Positions 10,301 through 22,459 of a stretch of 64,000 nt of DNA are shown in pieces. A program made the position numbers and the translations under genes. The stretch lies in contig JAGTYA010000025.1 of the NCBI GenBank assembly GCA_024291935.2, positions 11,057,501-11,121,500 on the forward strand, given 5' to 3'. Under the pieces are notes generated by a model, which saw nothing but the letters and a program-made list of their open reading frames with translations, searched no databases and was not told the DNA's origin. This DNA is from Okapia johnstoni (Eukaryota; Chordata; Mammalia; Artiodactyla; Giraffidae). Each line of letters starts with the position of its first letter. Positions within the stretch are counted from its first letter, which is position 1.

Positions 10301-13300
10301 CAGAGCAGTGCACACTCCTTCCTGCTCACGGAGTTCGCTTTCTGGGGCGAGAAGGTGGAAGCCGACACCGGTGTGGATGGGATCGTTCGACACGCTGGTG
10401 CAGCGAGAAAACCCTCAGTGTAGCCGTTCCCAGGGGAGCCGCCCCGGGAGGACCTGGGAAGGGCCAATAGGAGCGCGTGTGCGCGTGCCCTGAGGTCTGA
10501 GTAGACGCACAGACGGGGGGACCCGCAGTGTGGATCGGGGCCTTGGACCACGCCCTGCCCGGGGAGTTGGGGCTGCAGGGCCCCCGAGGCAGGCGGAGGT
10601 CCGCTTGGCCTGGCCTCACCAGGGAGGGGCTCTGCTGGCCCTGGGGACTGAAAGAGCCACGCGGGGCCGGGCCGCGGCTCACACCGGTCTCTGGCACAGG
10701 TGGTGGTTGTGCAGGCCATCAGCGCGCTGTGTCAGAAGTACCCCCGCAAGCACGCCGTGCTCATGAACTTCCTGTTCTCCATGCTGCGGGAAGAGGTAAG
10801 AGCGGGTGCCCGGGCGCCAGGCCTCCCGTGCGGGCGGTGGCCTGGCTGCTGACTCCCGGGTGGGCGGTCCTGGATCCACCTGTTAGCTGGCTGGCTTCTG
10901 GTGCCCGCAGCCCTTTCAGCACCTCGTGTGCAGGTAATGCAAACACGCCCCGGTCACTGTGGTTATAGTCGCAACTGACGATGTGCCACCCTGGCTATAT
11001 AGACCCAGCAGATGCCCCGAGGCGATGCTTAAGCAGAAGATGGGTAACTGTCTGTCTGGTGTCATCTGGTATAGAAATATTCTAGCCATTGCAATTTTTC
11101 ATAGAAAAATTTTCTCCCACAAAAATCAGTCCTTGGTGCCGAAAAGGTTGGAGACTGCTGTCATAAAATACACATGACACAGAATTCGAGGGCTTCCCTG
11201 GTAAAGCTCCCTGGTAAAGAATCTGCCTGCTATGCAGGAGACCTGGGTTTGATCCCTGGGTTGGGAAGATCCCCTAGAGAAGGGAAAGGCTACCCACTTC
11301 AGTATTCTTGGGCTTCCCTGGTAGCTCAGCTGGTAAAGAATCCACTTGTAACACGGGAGACCTGGATTCGATCCCTAGGTTGGGAAGATCCCCTGGAGAA
11401 GGGAACTGGCTACGGACTCCAGTATTCTGGTCTGGAGTACAGTCCATAGGGTTGCAAAGACTGAGTGACTTTCACACTAGAATTCATCACCTTAACTGTT
11501 TGTAAGTGTATATTGTTCAATATTGTTAAATACCTTCACACGGGAGTGCAGTTAATCTCCAGAACTTTCGCATCCTGCAAAACAACTCTGTTCCCATTTA
11601 ATGATAACGCCCTACTCTCCACCCCTCCAGCCTCTATGCCACCCATTCTGCCTTTGTCTCCAAGGTGGGAAGAAAATCAAGTCCCAGATATTTATATTAA
11701 AGCATCTGCAGTTAGACCGGGGACGGCCCCGGCGAGCATTCAGCCTGAGCCTTTGGTTTTTACACAGAAAGGAGGTAGCAGTTGGGGAGCCAGGCTCCGG
11801 CTGAGCTGCTGGGCTCCGCAGAGCCACTTGGCGCTCAGCTTCCTGTCACCCTCGCTCACAGGGTGGCTTCGAGTACAAGCGGGCCATCGTGGACTGCATC
11901 ATCAGCATCATCGAGGAGAACGCGGAGAGCAAGGAGACGGGGCTGTCCCACCTGTGCGAGTTCATCGAGGACTGCGAGTTCACCGTGCTGGCCACGCGCA
12001 TCCTGCACCTGCTGGGCCAGGAGGGGCCCAAGACCAGCAGCCCCTCCAAGTACATCCGCTTCATCTACAACCGCGTGGTGCTGGAGCACGCGGAGGTCCG
12101 CGCAGGTGCGTCAGAGCAGGCTGCGCCCGGGACGCGGCGCCCGGGGTCCTGTAGTCCTGAAGGTCGGGCCCAGGGCCGTGGGCGTCACTCGCTGAATGTT
12201 CATGACCTCTGGCTCACCTCAGCAGTTCCGTTTCACTCTATGTAGTCACTTACCTTTCTCCTTTTTGCCTCTCTCCTTTCTTTTTTCTTGGTATTTAGGT
12301 TTTTGGTTTTTGTAACAGCTTTATTGAGATATAATTCACGTAGCATACTCTCTTAAATGAGTGTGCACTTTCCTGTGCAGCCATCCTATCCTTCATCTTA
12401 CTTTGACTTACTGCCCTTTTCTTCTCATGCCCGCTCTGGACAGACGGTCCCCAAGCAGGTGTTACTTTCTCAGCTGTAATTCATTCTCTCTCTCATTTAT
12501 GGTCAAGTAAGGCTTCGCTGCGCCTGAGCCCATTAGGATACAGAAATTGAGAGCAGCCCTCGTGGCCCCTTTGTAGTTAGAGCTGAGAAGGGCTGCTGGG
12601 GCCCGAGGTCAGGGCCGCCTCCCCCAGGAGAAGCGAGGCCTGGAGGCTGCTTGTCGTGTGGTGTCGGGTCGGGCCTGCGGCTCGGGGCTGCTCAGCTCCG
12701 GCCAGCCCGTTCTGAGCCCTGACGTGAGTTGTGTTTGCCTCATGAATGCAGGCGCCGTGAGTGCTCTGGCCAAGTTCGGGGCGCAGAATGAAGAGATGCT
12801 GCCCAGTATCCTGGTGCTGCTGAAGAGGTACGTGCAGTGTCCCCTCGGGCCGGCGGCTGCTGCTCGTCTGTTTAGCTGGAAAGGAGGAGAAAAGATGCAC
12901 AACTACTGATCATAGAAAACAGTGGAAACGGAGAAAAGCGTGAAACGCAGTGCCGTACAAACCCCCCCCCCCAACCCAGGTGTTAACTCGAGATGTTTTC
13001 TGTTTTAAAAAACAGCTCTATTGAGATGTAACTCACAATCCATACAGTGTACCCATCTTAAATGCATAATACAGTGGGTTTGTTGTATTCAAAGTTGTTT
13101 AGCCATCACCACCATCTAAGCTGAGAACTTGACTTTTGACCGTGCTGTGCAGCTTCTGGGATCTTAGTTCCCTGAGCAGGGATCAAACCTGGGCCCTCTG
13201 CAGTGGCAGCGCAGAGTCCCAGCCACTGGACCACTAGGGAATTCTCGAAAACACTTTTAGCACCCCAGAGAAACCGAGTACCAGCGAGTAGTCCCCGCAG

Positions 13301-16300
13301 GCCCCGCCCCCAGCCCTGGCCAGCCCCTCGCTCACCTTCCGGCTCTGGATTTGCCTGTCCGGACTTGCCCTGTAACCGCAGGCGTTCAGCGTGTCGCCTC
13401 TCACGCGTCTGGCTCCTTCACGGGGCTTCCAGGGCTCACCCGTGGTGTCACACGTGCCAGTACTCCTGCATGGCGTGAAGAGGCCTCGTTTGTTTATCCG
13501 CTCATCAGTCGGCAGGCATTTGGGTCCTTTCTGGTTCATGGCTGTCATGACTCGCGCTGCTGTGAACATTTGTGCACGAGTCTCTGTGACTTGCTTTCAG
13601 TTCTCCTGGGTGTGCACCCAGGAGTGGAATTGCGGAGTCACGTTCAAGTCTTTTTTGACATGTGTTGCCAGATATAGGCGCGTGGCTCCCTCCCTGGGTG
13701 GGCTCTGGGAGAGGGTCCTGAGAGAGTGAATACCGCCACCCCCGTGCATCTGATGCCCGGGCACCACGTCTGGTGATCGGGGTGCAGGAGCCCTGCCGCC
13801 TCTCCCTGACCTCTGCTGGAGCCCTGCGGCGCCCCCCTGCCCCCGCACGGGCCCCCGTCAGGAGCTCCCTGTGTTCTGGCCACAGGTGTGTGATGGATGA
13901 CGACAACGAGGTCAGGGACCGGGCCACCTTCTACCTCAACGTCCTGGAGCAGAAGCAGAAGGCCCTCAACGCAGGCTATATCCTGAACGGTGAGTCCTCC
14001 CTGCCTGACCAGTCCTCTAGCCCCCTCCCCAAGCTGCGGCCTTCCTGGGCGGGATGCCCTCCGCGGCACTCCCCTGGCAACTGCAGGGATCACTGTCATC
14101 TCAGGATACCCAAGGCCCCAAGGGTGGAAACAGCCCAGAGAGCTGAACCGCTTGTCAGTCGTACAAACCTCCACGTGCCGAGTGCTTCACCCTTTATCCA
14201 AGCCCCTGTCCTGTGTCCATTTGCTCCTCGCAGCAGTCCTGCAGAGGAGGGTGTCCTGAGAGGTAGGGGCTTAGCGGCCTTGGTGGTTTCCTCAGGGTCC
14301 TACAGCCTTGACCCCGGACCCCTGTCTCACTCTGGCCTCTAGGTCTGACCGTGTCCATCCCTGGTCTGGAGAGGGCGCTACAGCAGTATACTCTGGAGCC
14401 ATCGGAGAAGCCCTTTGACCTCAAGTCTGTGCCCCTGGCCACTGCGCCCATGGCAGAGCAGAGGACAGGTGAGGCACACCTGTGTCCTTTCAGAGGCCCT
14501 TGGGTCCAGGCTCCTCTGGAGGGCCTGCCTTGCCCCCAGGGCCACCGCAGCTGCCCAGGGTGGAAGGGGCCGTGCTGGGTGGAGGGAGTTGCCCGCCTGC
14601 CTCTGGCCCCGGGAGAGGAAGCCCCTGCACACAGACACTCGCACTGTGTCTCGCGGGCTCTGTACTTCACACTGGGGGTGGAATTACAGTCCCTGAGTAA
14701 CAGCGCTGTGGTCCACGTCCCCTGCGGTCTGAGCTGTGGGTCACCATGCATGCTTGGTCCTGCAGAGAGCACCCCCGTCACTGCCGCCAAGCAGCCTGAG
14801 AAGGTGGCCGCCACCCGGCAGGAGATCTTCCAGGGTAAGTGAGGGGGCTCGTGGGCCGCGGCTGGGGCGGCGGCTCTTCCCCCAGGAACCGAGATCAGAT
14901 CTCTCCTGCATGCTGGCTATGAGAGTGTTTAGAGAGCGTGCTTGACCCTCAGGTGGAGGTTGTTGCATCTCTTTGGTATCTGAGGATTTGGATTTTCAGA
15001 GACATGGTGATTTGCCCCAGTTTGCACAGCACCAAGGGGAGGGCAGTAAGGATTCAAGTCCAGCACCAGCTAGCTCAGAGCTGCCTGGGCCTTGTTCTGA
15101 GCACTGCAGGCTCTGGGCCCAGTCAGTTCTGGATGTCTAACATCGCTCAGCAGAGTCGAGGGACACGACACGGTCCCCTGTATCTCAGGCTCCAGTTGTG
15201 CTCCGTCCACCTTGTCTAGCAGGGTTTGGTGAGGATTCCGTCTGTCCCGCCGCTCCTGCATTTCTAAGGGGAGAGGCTGTGTGTCTAGTTGGCAGACCAC
15301 GTTGCCCACTAGATTCTTGCCTTCGAGGCCCAGCACTTGCCTCTCGTCCTGGGTGATGCCCACCCCGACTCCCCGACTCGTCTCCTCTTCTGTTGTCCTG
15401 TGTGCTCTCCGCGGCTTCCGTTTTCTCTATTTTCTGTCTGTCACTGCACTAGTGCCTGCCTTCCTCATAGCAGGCTCCCGATGAGTGTTAGATTCAAGTC
15501 CACCTTTTCCATTCCACTCCAGAACTTGTCTTCCACCAACACGCTGTCTCTCAGATGTGGCTGAAGCAGGACTCTGAGCTGGCTGGCGTCGCTCTCGCCG
15601 GGGGCTTTCCCTGTGTGTTCCTTCCCTCTTGCTGCCGGCAGAGATCAGCACAAACTTAGTGGTTTTACTCAACGCTGCTTCACCCCTTGTCCTGACGTCT
15701 GAGTTCGGCCTCTTTATGGGGGGAAAGATCAGAATAATAATACCGCCTGCCTTCTGCCTCTGTCCCTGAAATCCTACTAAGTCTAGGGCAGAGTATCACT
15801 GCCTCAGGTAGAGTTCTTTTCCACGTGGAGGTCAGTGTAACCGGGAAGACGAGTGACGGATCTTGAGTAGTTGTCCTCAGACATTGGTGTGCATCAGAAT
15901 CATGAGGGGAAGCTTATTTGAGATGCAGGATGGGGGATCTCGCCGCGGAATCTCTGACGGGCAGGTCTGGGGAGGCCTGAGGATCTGCACTGTCACCATG
16001 CCCACACCCCCGGGTGGTTCTGGCGTGGTGACTCCTGAGCACAACTGGGGGAGCAGGGCTGGCTGCCCGGTGTCTCATTCACCCGGGTGCGCCGGGGCCG
16101 GAAGCTGACCTGTACCAGACATCCACCGGCCACTCTGAGCTGGGCTTTCTGTAATACTCTGAATCTGCCCCCTATCCTTTTGGGCCACTTGTCCTAACAG
16201 CCCGTGTCTGAAACCAGTCTGTCCTTCTGCCTGGTTCCGTGGCCAGCAGTGTGATCGTTTCCTGTTTGTATTTTCCCCGTCTCCCCCTTTTGAGCACCCT

Positions 16301-19300
16301 TGCTGAGCTTCTAAGCTTGAGGGGGTCTCTGGATGGACAAGGCCGGGCCGTGGGCCTGACACCCATCGGTTGGTCTGGCGTCCCGTGTGGGATGGCAGGG
16401 AGAGCCTTCATGGAATGGTACCAGCCAAGCAATGTGAAGGCAGGGAGGGTGTGCTTGGGTGTGTCGGGGAATCAGGAGTGAGCCCTTCAGTCGGGGAGCC
16501 CTGAGTACCCCCGGGCCCGAGGGCTGATCAGAGACCTCGCTGAGCTGCTGGCTGAACGTGCGGCCTGTGGGTTTCAGAGCAGCTGGCGGCCGTGCCCGAA
16601 TTCCAGGGGCTGGGGCCCCTCTTCAAGTCCTCGCCTGAGCCCGTGGCCCTCACTGAGTCGGAGACGGAGTACGTCATCCGCTGCACCAAGCACACCTTCA
16701 CTGATCACATGGTCTTCCAGGTGAGCCGGGGGAGGGCCTCCCGTGGGGTCCTGGCGCCCCCACGCTGAGTGGCTGGAGCCCGGCTCAACTCTGGGTCTGC
16801 CTCCAACTGCTGTGTCTCGAGTCCTTCACTCACGGCCTGTGTGGCTCCTGCGTGTCCACATGAAGATGGGGGGTCTGGGCAGGGCGCCTGGGTTGGGAGT
16901 TGGGGTGGCTGTGGGGTGAGAGGCAGAGCTCCCGACTCCTCCTCTGCAGCTCGGGGGACTCCCGGCCCCCTGGCTCAGCATCTCAGCCCCTCTGCTCCTG
17001 GTCCAGTTTGACTGCACGAACACCCTCAACGACCAGACCCTGGAGAACGTCACGGTGCAGATGGAGCCTACAGAGGCCTACGAGGTGCTGTGCTACGTGC
17101 CTGCCCGGAGCCTGCCCTACAACCAGCCCGGGACCTGCTACACGCTGGTGGCCCTGCCCAAGGAAGACCCCACAGCGGGTGAGCCCCCCGGCCTCCTGGG
17201 AGCCCTTGGGTCGGGTGGCATGGGCGGCCTGTGCGCCAGCCATTCGTCTCCGGTCAGAGCTTCAACTCCTCGAGGCGGGTCCAGAGAGGAAGACCAGCCC
17301 GCCCTGGGGCTTTGCACAGCAGCTCCTCTCCTCCTCACACACGCTTCGGGGCAGCACTGCCGTCTCTGTCTTAGAGGGTAACCGAGATCGGGGTCAACAG
17401 CTTGCCTGAATTCACGAGGCTGGTGAGAGGCAGAGCCCAGGTCCTTAGGCAGGACTCTGTCTTGTCCGTGAAGGAGCCAGAGAGAGGCACACAGGACCGT
17501 CCAAGTCCACTCCTCCCAAAGAAACGGGCTTTTCCAGGCCTGGGATGGTGGGCCTGGACAGCACGTGGACGTGGCCTCCCTGAAGCAGCTCTGCCTCCCT
17601 TGCTTCTCTTTCGTCGTGAGGGCAGCGCTTCAGGCTGCGACCTAGCACTCCTGCCTCCCCACGCCAGTGCCCTCGGGCCAGACTCGTGGGCAGGCTGGCA
17701 CGGGCCGCCCTCCCGCAGAGGGCCCTCCCCGATGGTGTGCCTTCCCCCCCGCAGTGGCCTGCACATTCAGCTGCATGATGAAGTTCACCGTCAAGGACTG
17801 TGACCCCACCACCGGGGAGGCGGATGACGAGGGCTACGAGGACGAGTATGTGGTAAGCGGCCAGCGCGGGGCCCTAGGGCTCACGGCCAGTCTGCACGCG
17901 TGTGCTTGCTGGTTTCGGTTTAGACATCGCGAAAGAATTTTTTTTTTTTTTTTAATGATTTTTTATTTATTTGGCAGCACCAGTTGTTAGTTGTGGTACA
18001 TAGTATCTTTACTTTTTTTTTTTTTTTTAGTTGCAGCTTGCAAATTCTTAGTTGCAGCACATGGGATCTAGTTCCCTGAGCAGGGATTGAACCTGGGCTC
18101 CCTGCATTGGGAGCACAGAGTCTTAGCCACTGGACCACCAGGGAAGTCCCAAGAAGTTTTTTTTAAACTTAAAAAAAATACATGTTCAAGTGTAACAAGA
18201 AAACCTGGGAAACAGAAAAACAAAGTACACACAGACAGGAAACCGGTAACCGTGGTCCTTGGGAATGGCTGGGGGGAGAGGAATCATATGACCGAGGTCA
18301 TTATGTACGTTACCCATCTTGTTGGGTTCACTTAGAACCGGGGTATAATTTCCTTTCAGTACAAATACTTCATAAACACAATTTTTAATGACTTTAAAAT
18401 ACTTCCTTCTATTGATATATCTTATTCACTTCACTTTGTATTCCATTAACATTGGGCATTTGTGATTCCAAATTCTCACTATTTTTAAGTGCTACATTAA
18501 ACACCCCTTTTAGTATAAATTTGTATCTGTGTTTCAGATCTGCTTTCTTGGGACTAGAAGTAGAATAATTAAAAAAAAAAATTTTTTTTAACAATTTTTT
18601 TCTCGAAGTAGGATAATTGGGTCAAAGACTCAGCACGATTTTAAGGCTTTTTGGTTCATGCTGTCAGCTGCTCTCTAGAGAAATGGGTTCAGTTTGTATC
18701 TGCTGGCAACCCTCTGGTGCAGTGAGATGCCCCTTCCGGCTCCAGCTCCGGGGTAGGATGGACCGAGGGCAGGGTCGTTCTCGATTTGCCCAGGGTGCTG
18801 TGGCTCCGTGCCATCTGAGTGCAGACCCTGATGGGCAGCCTGGGATGGAGACTGCCGGAGCCCTCGTGGCCAGAGCGGCAGTCGCTGGACCACACCCGAG
18901 GGGCACCTGTGTCCTCCTGGGTCCACGGCTGAGCCAGCAGTGACCTAAGCTAAGGACAGGAGGGCTGCGCATGAGGCCTGGCTTCTGCCATAGGGGCTGC
19001 ATCCTACCTGTGAACACCCTCCCCGTGCATGGGAGTAGGGGCTCAGCGGAGAGCTGCTGGCGCATGAGCAGGAGCCTTTCCATATGGTCGGTCCAGGGTG
19101 GGCGTGCAGAGCGGCCCGGCTGAGTCACAGGAGGCGGGCTCTGAGCACCCCTCGCCCCCCGCCCCAGCCAGCCAGCCACGGGCGGCTTCGGAGGGTGCGC
19201 TCTCACAGCGACACCCCAAGAGATCCAACCAACAGATGGAAAATAATCAGAGTGGGTTCCAGAAAATCCCCAAAAGCACAACTTGAGCTTGTCACACAAG

Positions 19301-22158
19301 GCAACCATTTACATAGCATTTGCACTGTATTTACAACTATTTAGGTAACATTTACACTGTACCAGGTATTATAACTAATCGAGAGGTGACGCAGGGTATA
19401 AGGAAAACGTGTGTCGCTTAAACGCAAATACGACACTGCTTACATAAAGGACTCAAGCCGCCAGGAGGATCCTGGGACCAGTCCCCGCAGATACTGAGGG
19501 ACGGCCGAAAACGGGTGAGGGCGCCTCCTACTGCCGGGCCACCACCCAGCCATGAGCGCCTCCTCAGGCCGCCGGACCGGACCGGGAGGCTGCGTGGCGG
19601 GAAGCGGGGAAGCGGGGTGGGCAGAGCCGAGCATAGGCGCTCAGCCTGCACAGCCGTGTGCCTCAGGCCCCCCTCCCTCCCCCTAGCTGGAGGACCTGGA
19701 AGTCACGATAGCGGATCACATCCAGAAGGTCATGAAGCTGAACTTCGAGGCAGCCTGGGACGAGGTGGGGGACGAGTTCGAGAAGGAGGAAACGTTCACC
19801 CTGTCCACCATCAAGACACTCGAAGGTAAATGCTGCGGCTGCCGGTTCTGATTTGCTGGCCTTTCAAGACCCTTGGCCCCTGTTGAAGTGTTCCTCCTCC
19901 CCCATCCCCCAAAGATCCAGGACCTAGTCTAGAGCATATAGTTCAGATACATAAAATAATAAAACAGTCGCTCAGTAGTGTCTGACTCTTTGCGACCCCA
20001 TGAATGATACAGTCCACGGAATTCTCCAGACCAGGATACTGGAGTGGGTAGCCTTTCCCTTCTCCAGGGGATCTTCCCAACCCAGGGGTCGAACCCAGGT
20101 CTCCCACACTGCAGGCGGATTCTTTACCAGCTGAGCCACCAGGGAAAGTTCAGATGCTGCTTCATTAAAAGCTGCGCACAGTGGGATTTGGGGCTGGGGG
20201 AGTGGTGATGGCACAAAGGGGAGATGAGATAAGTGGGTTAATAACTCGAGGACTTCTCCCTGCAGAGGCTGTGGGCAATATCGTCAAGTTCTTAGGAATG
20301 CACCCTTGTGAGCGGTCTGACAAAGTGCCGGACAACAAGAACACCCACACGCTGCTCCTAGCCGGTAAGCGGCATTTCTCGTGGGAAGGGCGGGGGTGCC
20401 ACTGGGGAACCCGGGGATTCAGAGCTCACAGCGCTGAACATCACAAGGTATAAGAAGACCTGCTAGAGACATCTTCCCCCAGCTCTTGCTGACAGTCACC
20501 TAGTGTCCCTTCCCACAGGCAGCCAGGGAGCTGCTGCACAGGACGCCATGTACCTCCCTGTGATAAGGACGTAAGAACAAGTATACACGTGGCCCTTTTC
20601 AGACTCAAACGTTTATATACAGATGGTGGACACGTTGCTCTGCACTTGGGTTTTCACTTGACAGTGCATCTTGAAGAGCTTCCTCTTTTTTTTTTCTTTT
20701 TTTAACAACATGAAATTTACCAATGTAACGATTGGTAGATATTCAGTTCAGCAGCATTCAGTACATTCCTGCTGTTTCACCATCACCACCATCCACCTCC
20801 AGAACTTTCCCGTCATCCCAGACTGAGCTGTCATTGTTCCTTGTAGCTGACTACTATCTCACAGAACCAGCACACGTACTGACGAACACCTAGATTGTGC
20901 TGGTGTTCTGCTGTTCCAAACCGTGCTGCAGGGAATAATCCCGTACATATGTGTATGCTTAGGCACTTTACTCTGGAGGTGTGCACTCTGGGTATTTGTA
21001 GGGTAAGTTTCTCAAGGCTTTACCAGGTCAAAGTGCGTTCTTCATCTCGGCAAGTATTTCCGGTTGCCTCCCATGGGAACCATGCCTTCTCTCCCACACT
21101 TCGACCAAACAGTGTGTTCTCAACCTGTATGGTCTTTGCCAGGCGTGTTAATGGTGTCTCGTGTGGTTTCACTTTACATTTCTGTATACTGAATGACGTT
21201 CAGCATCTCCTCAAATGCAAAGGGCCATTTGCATTCCATTTCCTGTGAGTTGTTTTCGTATCCTTTGATATGAAACATTGTATGTAATTTTATTTATATC
21301 ATATATATTTTTCCACTGGGTTGGTTATTCTTTTCTAATAAGAGTGGGATTTTTAAGCACTTCTGGAAATTTTCAAACTTACACACACGGACCCCCATGC
21401 ACTCCTCCTCCAGCTGTAGCAACAAGCGTCTCTACCCAGGCGGGTTCTCCACCCCCAGATTATTTTAGAGCAAACTCCATACATAGACATTTCATATGTA
21501 AATGTTTCTGATCCGTTGGTTCTCCAAAAGCTAATGATCCAATACGCTTACTGCACCTGAAACAATGAACAAAGGGAGCTTCTTTTTTCTGAGTGTTTAT
21601 AAACAGGGTTAGGAAGTGGCTCTGCTTCAGTGCCCTGCTCACAGCTGACCGCCCCCAAGCCCACAGTGAGGCAGCCCCGTCCCCTGGGTTTTGCAGACAC
21701 CTGCACTGCGATTTTGCCATGGTGGGGCTGTCCCCCGGTCTGTGCGCTTTGATCCGGTCGGGATGTGTGAGAGCCTCGGTGATGTCACACAGAACCATAC
21801 ATGTCCAGTAGTTCATTTGGGCTTGGCAGCAGTGTGACATGCAGACTGATCTCTGCCGAGGTCACTGATGATGCTGCAGCTCAGAGAGGTGCAGTGACGT
21901 GCCCAGTGCCTCGCGCAGCTCCCATCTCACCCCAGAGCTGCCTCTGCCAGCTGTGGCACGCCCCCCCGAAGCCCAGCCCCGAAGCCCCCTTCAGCCTTAC
22001 GCGCCTGCCTTCTTTCCTCCCCTGCAGGCGTGTTCCGGGGTGGCCATGACATCCTGGTGCGTTCCCGGCTGCTGCTTTTGGACACGGTCACTATGCAGGT
22101 GACAGCCAGAAGTTCGGAGGAGCTGCCTGTGGACATCGTCTTGGCATCTGTGGGCTAA
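4336..22158 (+). CDS. COPG1: Coatomer subunit gamma-1 (COPI coat), 24 coding exons
   Basis: Gamma subunit of the COPI coat, which buds Golgi-to-ER and intra-Golgi vesicles. Coding exons: 4336-4372, 5279-5331, 5898-5978, 6218-6289, 6420-6499, 7440-7515, 7618-7710, 8059-8145, 9009-9166, 9257-9390, 9636-9703, 9930-10118, 10700-10795, 11862-12105, 12752-12827, 13886-13989, 14343-14468, 14766-14834, 16578-16720, 17007-17178, 17755-17852, 19687-19825, 20266-20364, 22028-22158. They sum to 2625 nt: 874 codons plus stop, the length I recall for human COPG1, with phase kept at every junction. The protein starts [19 protein letters not shown] and ends [11 protein letters not shown]. Residues ~20-550 are the adaptin-like HEAT-repeat trunk, ~555-614 a linker, and ~615-874 the appendage, with an acidic DDEGYEDEY stretch near residue 750. 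Introns 2 and 5 have GC donors; all others are GT-AG. The frame is intact, so this is not a pseudogene. The paralogue COPG2 is excluded by closeness to COPG1 (comparison from memory). Confidence 0.97.
4572..4660 (+). repeat. MIR core in COPG1 intron 1
   Basis: CACTGGGTGACCTTGGGCGGGTCTGCACCTCCGCGCCTCTG follows the MIR core (GTGTGACCTTGGGCAAGT…CTCTGTGCCTC). Confidence 0.6.
4745..4860 (-). repeat. MIR/L2-type relic in COPG1 intron 1
   Basis: ATTTATCCAGCAAACGTATCGAGCGCCCGCTGCATGCCAGG is a diverged antisense form of the common end AATAAATATTTGTTGA…GTGCCAGG. Confidence 0.55.
5524..5660 (+). mobile_element. CHR-type SINE in COPG1 intron 2
   Basis: TCTCGGGTAGTCCAGGGGGTAGGG…GGAACTAAGATCCTGCCTGCAGGCC is a plus-strand tRNA-Glu-derived SINE ending in an A-rich tail. 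Confidence 0.7.
7724..7752 (+). repeat. (GGCTGG)n microsatellite in COPG1 intron 7
   Basis: Hexamer repeat GGCTGG, about five copies, starting 14 nt after the exon 7 donor. Its G runs could act as intronic splicing signals or form a quadruplex (inference). Confidence 0.8.
11190..11485 (+). mobile_element. Tandem pair of Bov-tA SINEs in COPG1 intron 13
   Basis: Two adjacent plus-strand copies, each with the tRNA-like part (GGGCTTCCCTGGTAGCTCAGC…GGGTTTGATCCC) and GGGAAGATCCCCT. The second continues into the BovA part (TACAGTCCATAGGGTTGCAAAGA). The first is truncated where the second begins at about 11311. Confidence 0.85.
11490..11710 (-). mobile_element. L1 fragment in COPG1 intron 13
   Basis: Antisense L1 3' end; the plus strand carries TTAATCTCCAGAACTTTCGCATCCTGCAAAAC-type text typical of old L1 tails. 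Confidence 0.55.
12295..12450 (-). mobile_element. L1 fragment in COPG1 intron 14
   Basis: The plus strand reads TAACAGCTTTATTGAGATATAATTCACGT, the standard start of antisense old L1 3' ends. Confidence 0.65.
12990..13680 (-). mobile_element. L1 fragment in COPG1 intron 15, split by a SINE
   Basis: Antisense L1 from CAGCTCTATTGAGATGTAACTC to the TGGAATTGCGGAGTCACG phrase. It is interrupted at about 13140-13250 by a SINE. Confidence 0.75.
13142..13246 (-). mobile_element. CHR-type SINE nested in L1
   Basis: Antisense SINE: GGGATCTTAGTTCCCTGAGCAGGGATCAAACC…CCACTGGACCACTAGGGAATTC. L1 sequence resumes directly after it. Confidence 0.75.
15872..16055. mobile_element. MER5A-type DNA transposon in COPG1 intron 18
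   Basis: CAGACATTGGTGTGCATCAGAATCA…GATTCTCTGACGGGCAGGTCTGGGG-like text resembles MER5A, a nonautonomous hAT element, at moderate divergence. Confidence 0.5.
17940..18150 (-). mobile_element. CHR-type SINE in COPG1 intron 21
   Basis: Antisense SINE with T-rich start, TTGCAGCTTGCAAATTCTTAGTTGCAGCACATGGGATCT and CCACTGGACCACCAGGGAAGTCCC at the end. Confidence 0.8.
18180..18730 (-). mobile_element. Old L1 relic in COPG1 intron 21
   Basis: AT-rich; the plus strand contains GTAGGATAATTGGGTCAAAGACT and GTTTGTATCTGCTGGCAACCCTCTG, typical of antisense L1M 3' ends. Boundaries are approximate. Confidence 0.45.
19940..20155 (-). mobile_element. Bov-tA SINE with target-site duplication in COPG1 intron 22
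   Basis: Antisense Bov-tA: AGTCGCTCAGTAGTGTCTGACTCTTTGCGACC … GATTCTTTACCAGCTGAGCCACCAGGG. It is bounded by the direct repeat AGTTCAGAT at 19940-19948 and 20147-20155, the apparent target-site duplication. Confidence 0.9.
20690..21260 (-). mobile_element. L1 fragment in COPG1 intron 23
   Basis: Antisense L1; the plus strand runs from AACATGAAATTTACCAATGTAACG through the CATCACCACCATCCACCTCCAGAAC phrase to a CTCAAATGCAAAGGGCCATTTGCA region. Confidence 0.65.
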
Positions 22159-22455
22159 GAGGCCAGCTTGCGTTGGACCACGTCCTCCCCTTTCCCCGAA
22201 CACTACACAGGAGTCGCGCCTTCCTCCTGAACCCAGTGGAAGCTCCTTTCCAGCCTGTGTATTGAAAAGCAATTAGGAATCACTGAGGGTTTTTGTTGTG
22301 TTCTTTGTTTTCTTAAATTGACCTCCTGCCCCAATCCCCCCTGCTGATAGTGACTCTTTAAACAGGGCATGATTTTAGCTCGTCCTAGAACTTGCTGCCT
22401 TGCCTGCCAGGGAAGGGGCATTCCAAATGAATAAAGTGCTTGCACCACCTGAGTT
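22159..22455 (+). other. COPG1: COPG1 3'UTR
   Basis: Sequence from the stop codon to the likely cleavage site, about 20 nt after the AATAAA at 22430-22435. It contains no repeat that I recognise. Confidence 0.8.
22430..22435 (+). terminator. COPG1: COPG1 poly(A) signal
   Basis: Canonical AATAAA 272 nt after the COPG1 stop codon, the first one downstream. A second AATAAA at 22488-22493 may be a backup. Confidence 0.8.
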
Positions 22456-22459
22456 GATC

